In this document: positions 17,178 through 25,242 of the stretch, one piece after another | How the letters are laid out: each line of letters begins with the position of its first letter | How positions within the stretch are numbered: position 1 is the stretch's first letter | Origin: Dyadobacter frigoris | GTDB taxonomy: Bacteria; Bacteroidota; Bacteroidia; Cytophagales; Spirosomataceae | NCBI RefSeq assembly: GCF_005280585.1 | Contig: NZ_SZVO01000029.1 | Span: forward strand, 1 to 38,124 | Length of the DNA: 38,124 nucleotides | Direction: 5' to 3' | The notes under the pieces: generated by a model | What the model saw: only the letters and a program-made list of their open reading frames with translations | Told to the model about the DNA's origin: nothing | The model's database searches: none | Position numbers and translations under genes: made by a program

Positions 17178-18221
17178 ATGATAGAAACAAAAGGATATGC
17201 TGCGCAAAGCGTTGCCGAGGAATTGACTCCCTGGACATTTGAGCGCAGGGAAGTTGGCCCGCACGATGTACAGTTTGATATTTTATTTTGCGGCGTTTGC
17301 CACTCGGATTTGCATCAGATAAAAAATGACTGGTTTCCCGGGATATTTCCTATGGTACCAGGCCATGAAATTGTTGGCCGCGTGATTAAAGTGGGAGACC
17401 ATGTAAAGAAATTTAAAGTAGGTGATCTCGCAGGTACAGGTTGTATGGTCGATTCGTGCCAGGAGTGCGAAAATTGCAAGAAAGATCTTGAACAGTATTG
17501 TTTAGAAGGTAGCACTCAGACTTACAATGGTCTTGAACGTGATGGTAAAACACCTACTTATGGAGGCTACTCGAATACAATTGTTGTCAGAGAAGAGTTT
17601 GTACTGCATGTATCAGAGAAATTAAACCTGGCTGCTGTCGCACCATTATTGTGTGCCGGAATCACCACTTATTCTCCTTTAAGACATTGGAAAGTTGGTA
17701 AAGGACATAAGCTGGCCGTATTGGGTCTTGGTGGCTTGGGTCACATGGCTGTTAAGTTTGGTGTAGCATTTGGTGCGGATGTGACTGTATTGAGCACATC
17801 GCCTAAAAAAGAAGAAGATGCCAGGAAACTTGGTGCCCACAATTTTGTAGTAACCACAGACGAAGCTCAGGTAAAAGCGGCTATGGGCACATTTGATTTT
17901 ATATTGGATACTGTCTCTGCTGAACACGACTTTAACATGTATCTATCCTTGCTGAGAACGGATGGCACGCTGATCTGCGTAGGTGTTCCGCCAAAACCGG
18001 CTGAAATCGCTGCATTCAGTTTGCTGGGCGGCAGGAAAAGTATTGGAGGTTCTGGCATTGGAGGCATAGCTGAAACCCAGGAAATGCTCGATTTTTGCGC
18101 AGAGAACGATATCGTTTCCGATATTGAAATGATTGATATGAAAGACATTCAAACTGCCTACGACAGAATGGAAAAAGGTGACGTTCGATACAGGTTTGTA
18201 ATCGACATGGCAACTTTGTAA
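17178..18221 (+). CDS. zinc-dependent NAD(P)-alcohol dehydrogenase, YahK/CAD-like
   Basis: A 347-residue medium-chain dehydrogenase of the cinnamyl-alcohol-dehydrogenase/YahK group, which reduces aldehydes with NADPH. Catalytic zinc ligands: C41 in GVCHSD, H63-E64 in PGHE, and the cysteine of PLLCAGITTY. Structural zinc ligands: C94, C97, C100 and C108 (SCQECENCKKD..QYC). The Rossmann motif is GLGGLGHMAVKFG. Length and order are typical and all ligands are present. It is a single gene with a strong terminator just after. It points away from the exported aldo/keto reductase; both are carbonyl reductases and may share a stress or detoxification role, which is inference. Confidence 0.94.
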   Translation: MIETKGYAAQSVAEELTPWTFERREVGPHDVQFDILFCGVCHSDLHQIKNDWFPGIFPMVPGHEIVGRVIKVGDHVKKFKVGDLAGTGCMVDSCQECENCKKDLEQYCLEGSTQTYNGLERDGKTPTYGGYSNTIVVREEFVLHVSEKLNLAAVAPLLCAGITTYSPLRHWKVGKGHKLAVLGLGGLGHMAVKFGVAFGADVTVLSTSPKKEEDARKLGAHNFVVTTDEAQVKAAMGTFDFILDTVSAEHDFNMYLSLLRTDGTLICVGVPPKPAEIAAFSLLGGRKSIGGSGIGGIAETQEMLDFCAENDIVSDIEMIDMKDIQTAYDRMEKGDVRYRFVIDMATL

Positions 18222-18232
18222 GCATTATAGTA

Positions 18233-18278
18233 TTTCTTTTTAGGGCTGTATCATTCTCGGTACGGCTCTAAAAAGAAA
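18233..18278. terminator. bidirectional terminator
   Basis: TTTCTTTTTAGGGCTGTA pairs with TACGGCTCTAAAAAGAAA (18 pairs including two G-U) around a 10-base loop, with A and T runs on both sides. It serves the dehydrogenase gene and probably also the leftward metal-handling operon that ends at 18387. Confidence 0.8.
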
Positions 18279-18282
18279 ATTT

Positions 18283-18390
18283 ATGCATTTATTACAAAAT
18301 CTGAACCCTGATGTTTTCAGTCAAAAACTTCGTCCGCGACGCCACACAAGAAGAAAGAAACGCACTCAAAAATCTTTGTTTGATGATTAA
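18283..18390 (+). CDS. candidate 35-residue basic microprotein
   Basis: An ATG-started ORF too short for usual gene calling. The product begins MHLLQNLNPDVFSQKL, then has a very basic RPRRHTRRKKR stretch and an acidic SLFDD end. The strongly patterned charge (basic middle, DD tail) is unlike random AT-rich DNA. However, it begins four bases after a terminator and overlaps the stop of the leftward diheme gene by four bases, so its expression is uncertain. No family recognised. Confidence 0.3.
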   Translation: MHLLQNLNPDVFSQKLRPRRHTRRKKRTQKSLFDD

Positions 18391-19436
18391 GGTTTACTAA
18401 AAACGGGATTGCCGGTAAAAGTGTAATCTGTTAACGTGGAAAGAAATGCCAGTATGGCTTCTTTTTCCTCTTTTGATAATTTCATACCCTTTTGTGTTAG
18501 TAACGGATCAAGAGTTTGAGAGTAACGAATGTTTTCAGAATAATGATCGATCACCACTTGCAAGGTAGCAAAACGGCCATCATGCATATATGGAGCCGTT
18601 AGCGCCAGGTTTCTAAGAGAAGGTGTTTTGAAACTTCCCAGATCAGAAACATCATAACTGATCCGGTATCTTCCCTGATAAATCCCTTCATGATCCGTGT
18701 TGGTAAAATCCGAATCAATCCCATTGTTATGATAGCTAAAATCTGTAAAAAGCTCTCCTGCATGGCAGCCCTGGCATTTTGAACGAACAAGCTCCATCCC
18801 TTTCAATTCAAGCGGACTCAGTGTAGCGCCGGATTTCCCCAGTTTATAGTTATCATATTTTGAGTTGGCAGATATCAGCGATCTCTCAAATTGCGCCAAA
18901 GCCTTGACAATATTCTGCGGTTTAATTTCTTCGTTAAAAACGGTTTTGAACCTTTTCACGTACAATGGAACGGCGTTTAGCTCGGCAACCAGCTGGAGCA
19001 AATCCTGTCCCATTTCGTCATGAGCGGTTAAAGGACCAAATGCCTGAGATTCAAGATTTGAAGATCCTCCATCCCAAAACAAGCCATTATCCGCCCAGGC
19101 CAGATTAAAAAGAGCCGGCGTATGCCTCAAAAGAGTCGTGTGCGAAACTCCCGCGCTACTTAATGCAACGCCGTCGCTAAAAGCTTTCGACTGCAAATGG
19201 CAGCTTGCGCAGGAAATATTATTGTCAGCAGACAGTCTTGTATCAAAAAACAATTCCTTTCCCAGCGCAACACCCTCGGATGTCGCGGGGTTTTCTGTGT
19301 CAGCAGCAGGCTGTGGAAAGTGCTCCGGAACCGCCAGGTGAAAAACCTGTGGTTCCGAAACATTTTCATTTCTGCTGCACGCCGGCAGGATATTTATCAA
19401 AATCGCTGCCAGTATGGTCGCTTTCCAATGATTCAT
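18387..19436 (-). CDS. diheme cytochrome-c peroxidase / MauG-like lipoprotein (MbnH-like)
   Basis: A 349-residue secreted diheme protein. The leader ends in LPAC (Cys20, probable lipoprotein). Two heme motifs are visible: CASCH (C76, C79, H80) and CQGCH (C221, C224, H225). Family motifs include EGVALGKELFFDTRLS, FWDGG, AGELFTDFSYHNNGI, FKTPSLRN and APYMHDGRF. The family covers peroxide-reducing CcpA and MauG-type protein-modifying oxidases. It lies 10 bases downstream of an MbnP-family gene, and MauG-like MbnH proteins are the known partners of MbnP, oxidising one of its tryptophans to kynurenine. That pairing favours a maturation role over simple peroxidase, but this is inference. It is the last gene of the minus-strand cluster. 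Confidence 0.92.
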   Translation of the reverse strand: MNHWKATILAAILINILPACSRNENVSEPQVFHLAVPEHFPQPAADTENPATSEGVALGKELFFDTRLSADNNISCASCHLQSKAFSDGVALSSAGVSHTTLLRHTPALFNLAWADNGLFWDGGSSNLESQAFGPLTAHDEMGQDLLQLVAELNAVPLYVKRFKTVFNEEIKPQNIVKALAQFERSLISANSKYDNYKLGKSGATLSPLELKGMELVRSKCQGCHAGELFTDFSYHNNGIDSDFTNTDHEGIYQGRYRISYDVSDLGSFKTPSLRNLALTAPYMHDGRFATLQVVIDHYSENIRYSQTLDPLLTQKGMKLSKEEKEAILAFLSTLTDYTFTGNPVFSKP

Positions 19437-19446
19437 TGAAGTTTAA

Positions 19447-20238
19447 TTACTTTACAACAGAGCCAAGCGTGATTGTTTTGGTAGCCATATTTACTGCAAC
19501 AGCGGACATCAAAGTAGCGCTTGACGCATCGATTTTTGGATTTTTGACAAGATCCACTCCATCAAATACTTTCGTTACATCAACATTTAAAATCACAGGT
19601 TTCGACAAGTCAACAGTTGAATTAAAATCAACGGAAACGGTTTTAAAATTGGCGTTCAATCCGGTTTCCGATAAAAAAGAAGCGGCATCCGTCCCCTGTT
19701 TTACAGTTCCTGCGATTGATGAAAAAATGTAGCTCGTATGCCACATCCACGCAATGCTGCTCATACCATTGGCAATCGAAAGCTCACCAGCCTGCAAACT
19801 CAGATTGTCGTTGTATTTAGAATCGACACCGATTGAAAATGTTATTTTTTTGTAATCGCCTGCCGGAATCTCACTGAGCGTAATGGATTCGCGTTTGTTG
19901 GCCGGATAGATCATTTTACCACCATTAACGGTACCTGTAAGATCCAGATCCCCAACCTCTTCCATTAAATAGTACGAATTTGGCACTTTATATTCCACAC
20001 CTTTTGAGTCTGTCAGTGAAATATTACTTACCCAATACCTGAGTTTGGTAAAATTATAAACCTGAGTTCCTATCGTGAAGTCTTTGTTCAGGGCAAAATC
20101 CGAACTTCCAGCCCGGGCATCGAAGGTAATGGTCGTTTTTTGAGAAGCAACCGGCGTAACGACATCGGAAGAATCATCATCGTTTGAACAAGAAGAAAAT
20201 AAGGCGGCCACCGTAAGTAAAATAAGGATATGTTTCAT
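19447..20238 (-). CDS. MbnP-family copper-binding-type lipoprotein (copy 1)
   Basis: A 263-residue lipoprotein with leader ending FSSC (Cys17) and an acidic SNDDDSSD linker. The MbnP pattern is clear: TITFDARAGSSDFALN, YNFTKLRYWVSNISL, VPNSYYLMEE, SEIPAGDYKKITFSIGVDS, then the tryptophan-rich SSIAWMWHTSYIF (W164, W166, H167) and a C-terminal VILNVDVTKVFDG strand. In studied MbnP/CorA-type proteins a tryptophan is converted to kynurenine and contributes to a copper site, so the WMWH stretch is the likely place. This copy diverges from the other two in the cluster, having a histidine right after the second tryptophan. It is followed after 10 bases by a diheme MauG-like gene. Confidence 0.9.
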   Translation of the reverse strand: MKHILILLTVAALFSSCSNDDDSSDVVTPVASQKTTITFDARAGSSDFALNKDFTIGTQVYNFTKLRYWVSNISLTDSKGVEYKVPNSYYLMEEVGDLDLTGTVNGGKMIYPANKRESITLSEIPAGDYKKITFSIGVDSKYNDNLSLQAGELSIANGMSSIAWMWHTSYIFSSIAGTVKQGTDAASFLSETGLNANFKTVSVDFNSTVDLSKPVILNVDVTKVFDGVDLVKNPKIDASSATLMSAVAVNMATKTITLGSVVK

Positions 20239-20341
20239 AGAATTTGTTAGTATTTTGAAGCCGGGAAACGGGTAAAGAAGACATAATTCCCCCTGGCATT
20301 CTTAGAATGCATTTTTTTGATATTGATAAATTGAATAGAAA

Positions 20342-20740
20342 TTAGAAGCCGGAGAAGGCTCCTGAAAACCTTGGCGGGCGAATGATTTGCCCTAAAAAGG
20401 CCAGGTAACGGGATAAGGTATAAGCAAAATAAACCGGTTTTTTTCTGACAAATAACTTCTCGCCAAATGTAAATGAGAAAACCGGAAGATAGAATAACTG
20501 AGCGACAGGCGTATTTTCAACCCTTTCTGTTGTTTCTTTATCCTTCTTTTCCTGTTGCTTTTTTAACAATTTGGCCAGATAACATTTCCCGTTGCATAGC
20601 AGTGCCGGGCGGTTCCGATTTTCGCAAAATACCTTGGCAATATAAGCTCGGTTGACATGAAAATACGCCACCGTTCCCCACGGACTAAGTGTGGGTAGCA
20701 TTATAGAAAACAGTACTATATAGGCTATAAAGGAACGCAT
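20342..20740 (-). CDS. small membrane protein with C-x9-C-x3-C motif (copy A)
   Basis: About 132 residues from the ATG at 20740; a TTG three codons upstream is possible but less likely. One hydrophobic segment at the start (about 3-25) puts the rest outside the cytoplasm. The notable motif is FCENRNRPALLCNGKCYLAK. A lysine/glutamate-rich coil (KKQQEKKDKETTERVE) follows, then a PPRFSGAFSGF end. Counted from the TTG, cysteines 42, 52 and 56 match exactly the cysteines of the protein at 25243-25635. I know such proteins only as uncharacterised Bacteroidota proteins. Lying 19 bases after an MbnP gene, it suggests a role in metal or heme-protein handling, which is inference. Confidence 0.75.
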   Translation of the reverse strand: MRSFIAYIVLFSIMLPTLSPWGTVAYFHVNRAYIAKVFCENRNRPALLCNGKCYLAKLLKKQQEKKDKETTERVENTPVAQLFYLPVFSFTFGEKLFVRKKPVYFAYTLSRYLAFLGQIIRPPRFSGAFSGF

Positions 20741-20759
20741 GACTGGCAATGAAATCGGT

Positions 20760-21593
20760 TTATTTGGAAACGGTTTTTATTTTATCAAACCTGAACATAT
20801 TTTTATAATTATTGGCAACATCAGAAGAAAGCGTAAAGTCAAACATAACGCTTGGATGTTTTGCAATACTAAGCGGTACAGGCCCGTCAAAAACCTTTTT
20901 CACATCGGCAGTGATGCCAATTTCCGGAATGGTATCTTTTCCAACTACCGCTTTACTGCCGGTAAAGTCCAGTTTTATCGTTTTGATATTATTAACTGTT
21001 TTACTGTCATAACCTCCAAAAAACCCGATGTGGTAGTAAAATTTTCCGTTTGCCGAGGTCGATTGCGAAGAATATCCTTCGAATTTCAGAAAAATATAGC
21101 CTGAACTCCATGCCCAGTACATCCCGTCACCAGCCATATCTCCGGAAGGATCCAGCGCCCCTCCCCGCTTCTCAATCCCTGAAACACTTCGCAGACTATC
21201 CACGCCAAGCATATATTCCACACCTGTATATTGACCTTTGGGGATACGGTTCAAATTGATGGTTCTGGAAAGAGAATCCTGCTCAACAATGCGGAAATAA
21301 CTGGAATCCTGCGGAATGATGTACCGTGTTCCATCCGCCCGACGAAGCTTGATGTTTGTTACAAAATAATTGAATTTTGTAATTGTAAAATCCTCACCAA
21401 CGCTATTTGTATAAACACCATCATTCAGGACCAGATCCTGGTTTCCAACGACGTTATCAAATTTCAAACGCAGTTTCCCATCCCCTTCCACCTCAACCGG
21501 TTCGGGCTCTCCAGACCCAGTGCTATCACTGCATGAGACCAGAAAACACAAGGCAAATGTGGTCAGAACGATAGTATAAAGAAGTTTTTTCAT
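20760..21593 (-). CDS. MbnP-family copper-binding-type lipoprotein (copy 2)
   Basis: A 277-residue lipoprotein with lipobox LVSC (Cys21). Mature motifs in order: LRLKFDNVVGNQDLVLN, FTITKFNYFVTNIKL, IPQDSSYF, NRIPKGQYTGVEYMLGVDS, then MYWAWSSGYIFLKFEG (W160, W162) and KFYYHIGFFGG (H188). The WxWxxGY segment is the family's conserved tryptophan region, which in characterised members undergoes oxidation to kynurenine by a MauG-like enzyme. It closely resembles copy 3 along its whole length, pointing to a local duplication. It starts four bases after the stop of the CDACGC outer-membrane protein gene, so they are translated from one mRNA. Confidence 0.92.
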   Translation of the reverse strand: MKKLLYTIVLTTFALCFLVSCSDSTGSGEPEPVEVEGDGKLRLKFDNVVGNQDLVLNDGVYTNSVGEDFTITKFNYFVTNIKLRRADGTRYIIPQDSSYFRIVEQDSLSRTINLNRIPKGQYTGVEYMLGVDSLRSVSGIEKRGGALDPSGDMAGDGMYWAWSSGYIFLKFEGYSSQSTSANGKFYYHIGFFGGYDSKTVNNIKTIKLDFTGSKAVVGKDTIPEIGITADVKKVFDGPVPLSIAKHPSVMFDFTLSSDVANNYKNMFRFDKIKTVSK

Positions 21594-21597
21594 AAAA

Positions 21598-22506
21598 TTA
21601 AAATAAAAATCCTACCTGAATAAGTGCACGGGAACGCGCCTGCACAAACCCGGTTGATAGATTCTGGCTCAAAGGTTTCTGTCCACTGACTCCCAAAGTC
21701 CAGCGGTTCGCAAAAAGCGTCAGCCCGACGGTTCCGTTTAGCAGTGTTCCACCGGTTTCCAGTACTTTTTTTCCATCACGTACGCCAAGCTCTGATTTTT
21801 CAGCATACACACCTACGTTAGGTGTCAAAGAATACGACCCAACTTTAAAGGAGCGGTACAGATCTGCGGTTCCGTAAAGCTGGTTTCCAAAGCGGTAATG
21901 ATCTGAATTTGTTGTATTGAATTTCCGGGAAACGTTCATGGCAAGTCCCCACTGATCTTTATTGATGGTATAAAAAGCGTTCAAAATAAAGTCTGTGGTA
22001 CCAGTTCCCGATTGAAAATTGGCATTGGCCACATCCGTTACATTATTTTCATCGTAACGAAAACGGCCTGTGGGAAGTTTAATTCCCCCTCCAATCATCA
22101 GGGTGTGATTAAAATCCGAACTTTTTTCTTTGTCCATCAAAGTGTTGATCACGTTGTAGTTGACAAGAACCGTCACGTCACTAAGACCGTTTTGTTTTTT
22201 GGTGTCCGAAGTTGTTACCTGCTGCGCAAAACGATACGGAAGAAATGCCATTACCTGCACTCTTTTTATAGGAAAAAAACGTGCGTAAACTTCGGTAACA
22301 TTAAAGGTCTCCTCGGTTCTGAGCACGTGGCTGTCCGGATGAGTTACAAAATTCATGCGGTTGTAGCGAATTCCCAGCAGCGACTTATTTGACTGAGGCA
22401 TCAAACCAAAATATGCGCCACTGTTTGAGCAGCCGCAGGCATCGCAGGCAAAAGTTGTCGGCGACCATAATAGAAGAAAATAAAGGGCAATATATCTTGT
22501 TTTCAT
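21598..22506 (-). CDS. outer-membrane barrel-like protein with CDACGC N-terminus
   Basis: A 302-residue protein. After a signal segment (about 1-20, ending TTFA) the mature chain begins with CDACGCSNSG (C21, C24, C26), a compact CxxCxC that could bind a soft metal or be lipidated at C21. The remainder has alternating strands typical of a beta-barrel (LLGIRYNRMNF, VQVMAFLPYRFAQQV, TLMIGGGIKLPTGRF, TDFILNAFYTINKD, WGLAMNVSRKFNT) and ends in ALIQVGFLF, a good outer-membrane C-terminal signature. It recalls transporter-type porins of Bacteroidota whose substrate is unknown. It lies tightly between an MbnP gene (4 bases) and a diheme gene (9 bases). An outer-membrane route or docking site for the metal is a reasonable but untested idea. 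Confidence 0.8.
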   Translation of the reverse strand: MKTRYIALYFLLLWSPTTFACDACGCSNSGAYFGLMPQSNKSLLGIRYNRMNFVTHPDSHVLRTEETFNVTEVYARFFPIKRVQVMAFLPYRFAQQVTTSDTKKQNGLSDVTVLVNYNVINTLMDKEKSSDFNHTLMIGGGIKLPTGRFRYDENNVTDVANANFQSGTGTTDFILNAFYTINKDQWGLAMNVSRKFNTTNSDHYRFGNQLYGTADLYRSFKVGSYSLTPNVGVYAEKSELGVRDGKKVLETGGTLLNGTVGLTLFANRWTLGVSGQKPLSQNLSTGFVQARSRALIQVGFLF

Positions 22507-22515
22507 AATTCTGTT

Positions 22516-23636
22516 TTATAATGCAGTACCTACTCCGGGATCGGAAAATCGTTTATCAGAAATAAACTGCTCATCGTTTAAAGTTTTCAAAAAGGCAATG
22601 ATTGAAAGTTTTTCCTGCGCCGTTAATCGAATGCCACGCTTTTGGCCGGCTAACATAAGTACCGGATCCAGTGTCGGCGACACATACATACTATCTGTTT
22701 TGCTGCTGTTCTGATCATTGGCATAATGGTCGAGCACTTCTGATAATGCGTAGTAACGGCCATCATGCATGTAGGGTGAAGTGAGCCCGACATTTCTCAG
22801 ACTTGGCACTTTAAATTTTATCCGGTCCGCTTCGTCAAGTGTAATCGCATACCTTCCCTGATCGTTGATTTTGTTGGGAGTAATGCCATTGTTTCGAAAA
22901 CTAAAATCGGTAAAAAGCTCGCCCGCGTGACAGCTGCCACACTTTTGTTTGAAAAGCACCAGACCTTCTTTTTCCTGCGTGGTGATCGCCGAAGCATCTC
23001 CCAGCACATAATAATCATAACGTGAAGTAGCCGAAACCATCGAAAGCATAAATTGCGACAAAGCCTTCATCATCCGTTCGGTATTAATTTCTTCGGAGCC
23101 AAAAGCAGCTTTGAACATCTGCGGATAATTCACCGGAACGGCAGCGCCTTTAATAGGCGTGTTCCTTAGCTTCACCATGACATTACTGACCGTTTCTCCC
23201 ATTTCCACTTGATTCTGGATCGGCGATGGCGGGACAAAATCAAGATCATGAACACCTCCATCCCAAAAGAAAGACGTGCTCCACGCCAGGTTTTGAATTG
23301 CCGGCGCGTTACGTGTTCCCAGCTGATCGTCAACGCCATGGCTCAGCTCGTGCCCGTGATGTGTAAAAGCGGCCGATTGCTGATGACAGGTACCACAGCC
23401 AATAACATTGGTCCGGGACAAAATTCCGTCATAAAACAAAAAGCGCCCCAGCTCCACGCCTTCTGCTGTCAGCGGATTTTTTGACATATCATAAACCGGA
23501 TCCGGAAAATGCGATGGCTTTATCCAGTTGACAGGTTTTGGTGTGCCCGTTTCGGGATCGGCGTTTCATTGTCAGATTTACATCCGGTTAGGATCACTAT
23601 CAAAAACAGCATCAGAACCAGACAAATCTTACGCAT
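22516..23636 (-). pseudogene. diheme cytochrome-c peroxidase / MauG-like lipoprotein with leader frameshift (MbnH-like)
   Basis: The main reading (22516-23487, 323 residues) has two heme motifs, CGTCH (C31, C34, H35) and CGSCH (C183, C186, H187), plus EGVELGRFLFYDG, FFWDGG, AGELFTDFSFRNNGI, FKVPSLRN and SPYMHDGRY, so the enzyme domain is complete. It lacks a leader. The missing N-terminus sits just upstream in another frame: MRKICLVLMLFLIV then the lipobox LTGC, running from 23636 to a stop at 23520. Reading on in the enzyme frame gives ETGTPKPVNW and KPSHFPDPVYD before the ORF start. One inserted or lost base between about 23540 and 23570 separates them. It may be a true mutation or a sequence error. 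The gene follows MbnP copy 3 by 22 bases and is its likely partner. Confidence 0.85.
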
Positions 23637-23658
23637 CAGGCAAAAACCTTCTTTAAAA

Positions 23659-24480
23659 TTAGTCAGCATGAATGTGATCCAAAGTGAACATATTGACATA
23701 ATTATTGGCAATGTTTTGCGAAAAGTCCGTGAACATTACGCCTGTGTTCGCCTTGATACTAAGCTGGGTGGACCCGCTGAATACTTTTAACACATCAGCC
23801 AAAAGATGTACTTCCGGACTCAGATCTTTGGTCACCGAAGCTTTTTTTCCTCCGAAATCAACTTTTACGGTTCTTAGGTTATTGATTGTTTTCGCAGTAC
23901 GGCCTCCAAATCCGCCGATATGATAGTAAAACTTGCTGTTTGCCGAAGTAGCTACGGGCGAAATACCTTCCAGCTTAAGGAAAATATAGCCCGGATTCCA
24001 GTCCCAGTACATGGCTTCATCATTGGTTGGCCCGCTTCCTATATCCAGAATTCCGGTGCGCTGAGAGATATCCGAAACACTTTTCAGACTGTCGACACCG
24101 ATGATAAACTGTACGCCCGTATATTCTCCGGCAGGTATATTTTTCAGCGTTACCGTCTGAGATTCTGAATTTGATTCACGAATTAAAAAGTAGCTTGAAT
24201 CCTTTGGAATGGTGTAACTGCTGCCATCGGCCTGCAAAAGCTTAATGTTCGATACGTAATAATTCAGTGTCGTAACCGTAAATGCTTCTCCCGCAGCATT
24301 CTGGTAATTACCCGTATTCAGAGCCAGATCGCGGTCTCCCACGACATTGTCAAATTCAATTCTAAGATCTCCTTTTGTTGTGGGATCAATCACCACATCA
24401 TCATTTGAGCAGGAAACCAGTGCCATAGAAGCACATAAAAAGGAAAGTAAAAGGGAAACAGACAAGTATTTCAGTTTCAT
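23659..24480 (-). CDS. MbnP-family copper-binding-type lipoprotein (copy 3)
   Basis: A 273-residue lipoprotein with lipobox LVSC (Cys24) followed by SNDDVV. Motifs: LRIEFDNVVGDRDLALN, FTVTTLNYYVSNIKL, IPKDSSYFLI, KNIPAGEYTGVQFIIGVDS, MYWDWNPGYIFLKLEG (W159, W161) and KFYYHIGGFGG (H187). It is nearly co-linear with copy 2, so one arose from the other. It is the first gene of a tight leftward run (diheme protein, CDACGC barrel, MbnP copy 2, small Cys protein, then MbnP copy 1 and diheme protein 1 after a 103-base gap). A terminator just upstream separates it from the cytochrome c gene, so its promoter should lie in about 24481-24525. Confidence 0.92.
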   Translation of the reverse strand: MKLKYLSVSLLLSFLCASMALVSCSNDDVVIDPTTKGDLRIEFDNVVGDRDLALNTGNYQNAAGEAFTVTTLNYYVSNIKLLQADGSSYTIPKDSSYFLIRESNSESQTVTLKNIPAGEYTGVQFIIGVDSLKSVSDISQRTGILDIGSGPTNDEAMYWDWNPGYIFLKLEGISPVATSANSKFYYHIGGFGGRTAKTINNLRTVKVDFGGKKASVTKDLSPEVHLLADVLKVFSGSTQLSIKANTGVMFTDFSQNIANNYVNMFTLDHIHAD

Positions 24481-24525
24481 AATTTTATTAGTAATATTTT
24501 AATTGGTTTTATTTCAAAAAATTCA

Positions 24526-24558
24526 GAAAACGGCCGGACAAACGTTCCGGCCGTTTTT
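24526..24558. terminator. strong bidirectional terminator between cytochrome c and MbnP copy 3
   Basis: AAAACGGCCGGA pairs with TCCGGCCGTTTT around an 8-9 base loop, with T runs on both strands. On the minus strand it ends the cytochrome c transcript about 100 bases after its stop. Confidence 0.85.
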
Positions 24559-24657
24559 CTCATTACAGTTTATCGATATCCAAACATGCAGATGATTTCT
24601 CTGCCTTTGAATGCGGTTATACGCGGTGGCATTTTTTTCAAAACCCATCGCTTTCAT

Positions 24658-24996
24658 TTATTTCTTAGCAAGCGAGTTAATCCAGCCAGCAATGACTAAA
24701 ACATCCTCTTTGGGAACATGTTTCATTGGGCTCATCGGTGGATATCCCGGCCAGTTGGCTGGCTTTGGATTATAAACGAGTTCCAAAATCTGCTCTTTCG
24801 AATACTTCTTTTTAGCAACTTCCAGATAGGCAGGGCCAACCACACGTGTGTCCGCTTTATGACAAGCCAGACAGGCATGTTTCTGCAACAGTTTTTCTAC
24901 ATTTTCAGGTATTTTAGCAGCATGCCCGTTATGTTGTCCAAGGCAAACCGATGCCGAAAACAAAAGCGCAGCAGCCACTACAAACAAATTGTTCAT
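24658..24996 (-). CDS. small periplasmic monoheme cytochrome c (c551/c552 type)
   Basis: A 112-residue protein with a signal peptide (about 1-20, ending SVCLG) and a class I cytochrome c domain. The heme motif is CLACH (C42, C45, H46) and the sixth ligand methionine is likely in PPMSPM (M88 or M91). The closing helix is EDVLVIAGWINSLAKK. It carries one electron in the periplasm and is a natural electron partner for the diheme proteins in the neighbouring operon, since such enzymes need an acceptor or donor. It is a separate transcript by the terminator downstream. A GHAAK stretch after the leader might bind metal weakly. Confidence 0.92.
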   Translation of the reverse strand: MNNLFVVAAALLFSASVCLGQHNGHAAKIPENVEKLLQKHACLACHKADTRVVGPAYLEVAKKKYSKEQILELVYNPKPANWPGYPPMSPMKHVPKEDVLVIAGWINSLAKK

Positions 24997-25135
24997 GGCG
25001 ATAAAAAAAGAATAAAATAATTTATTGACGTAACATGCTGATCAGCAGATCAAATAACATCCGAAAAACCGGAGTGTTGATCTTAGCAGAAAAACACGTT
25101 TTGGATGGGAGTTACCATTTTACAGGAATATTCAG

Positions 25136-25155
25136 AGCCAACGAATTCGTTGGCT
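25136..25155. promoter_or_regulatory. perfect 20-base palindrome, candidate operator
   Basis: AGCCAACGAA followed directly by its reverse complement TTCGTTGGCT. There is no loop and no T run, so it looks like a dimeric regulator site rather than a terminator. It lies 140 bases upstream of the cytochrome c start and 88 bases beyond the stop of the small Cys protein gene. Its regulator is unknown. Confidence 0.4.
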
Positions 25156-25242
25156 TATAGACCAGAGCGCATAGTCGCTTTGACATGCAAAACAGGATTT
25201 AAATCTTGTTTAAGCAAAGAAAAAGATTCCTCAAAAATGGCT

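Noticed and set aside
19205..19732. Plus-strand ORF of 175 residues
   Set aside because: It is antisense to the diheme and MbnP genes, whose motifs are certain.
20297..20318. Hairpin GCATTC-tta-GAATGC followed by T run
   Set aside because: Oriented for rightward transcription where no rightward gene ends, so it is probably incidental.
22012..22392. Plus-strand ORF of 126 residues
   Set aside because: Antisense to the CDACGC outer-membrane protein; no domain.
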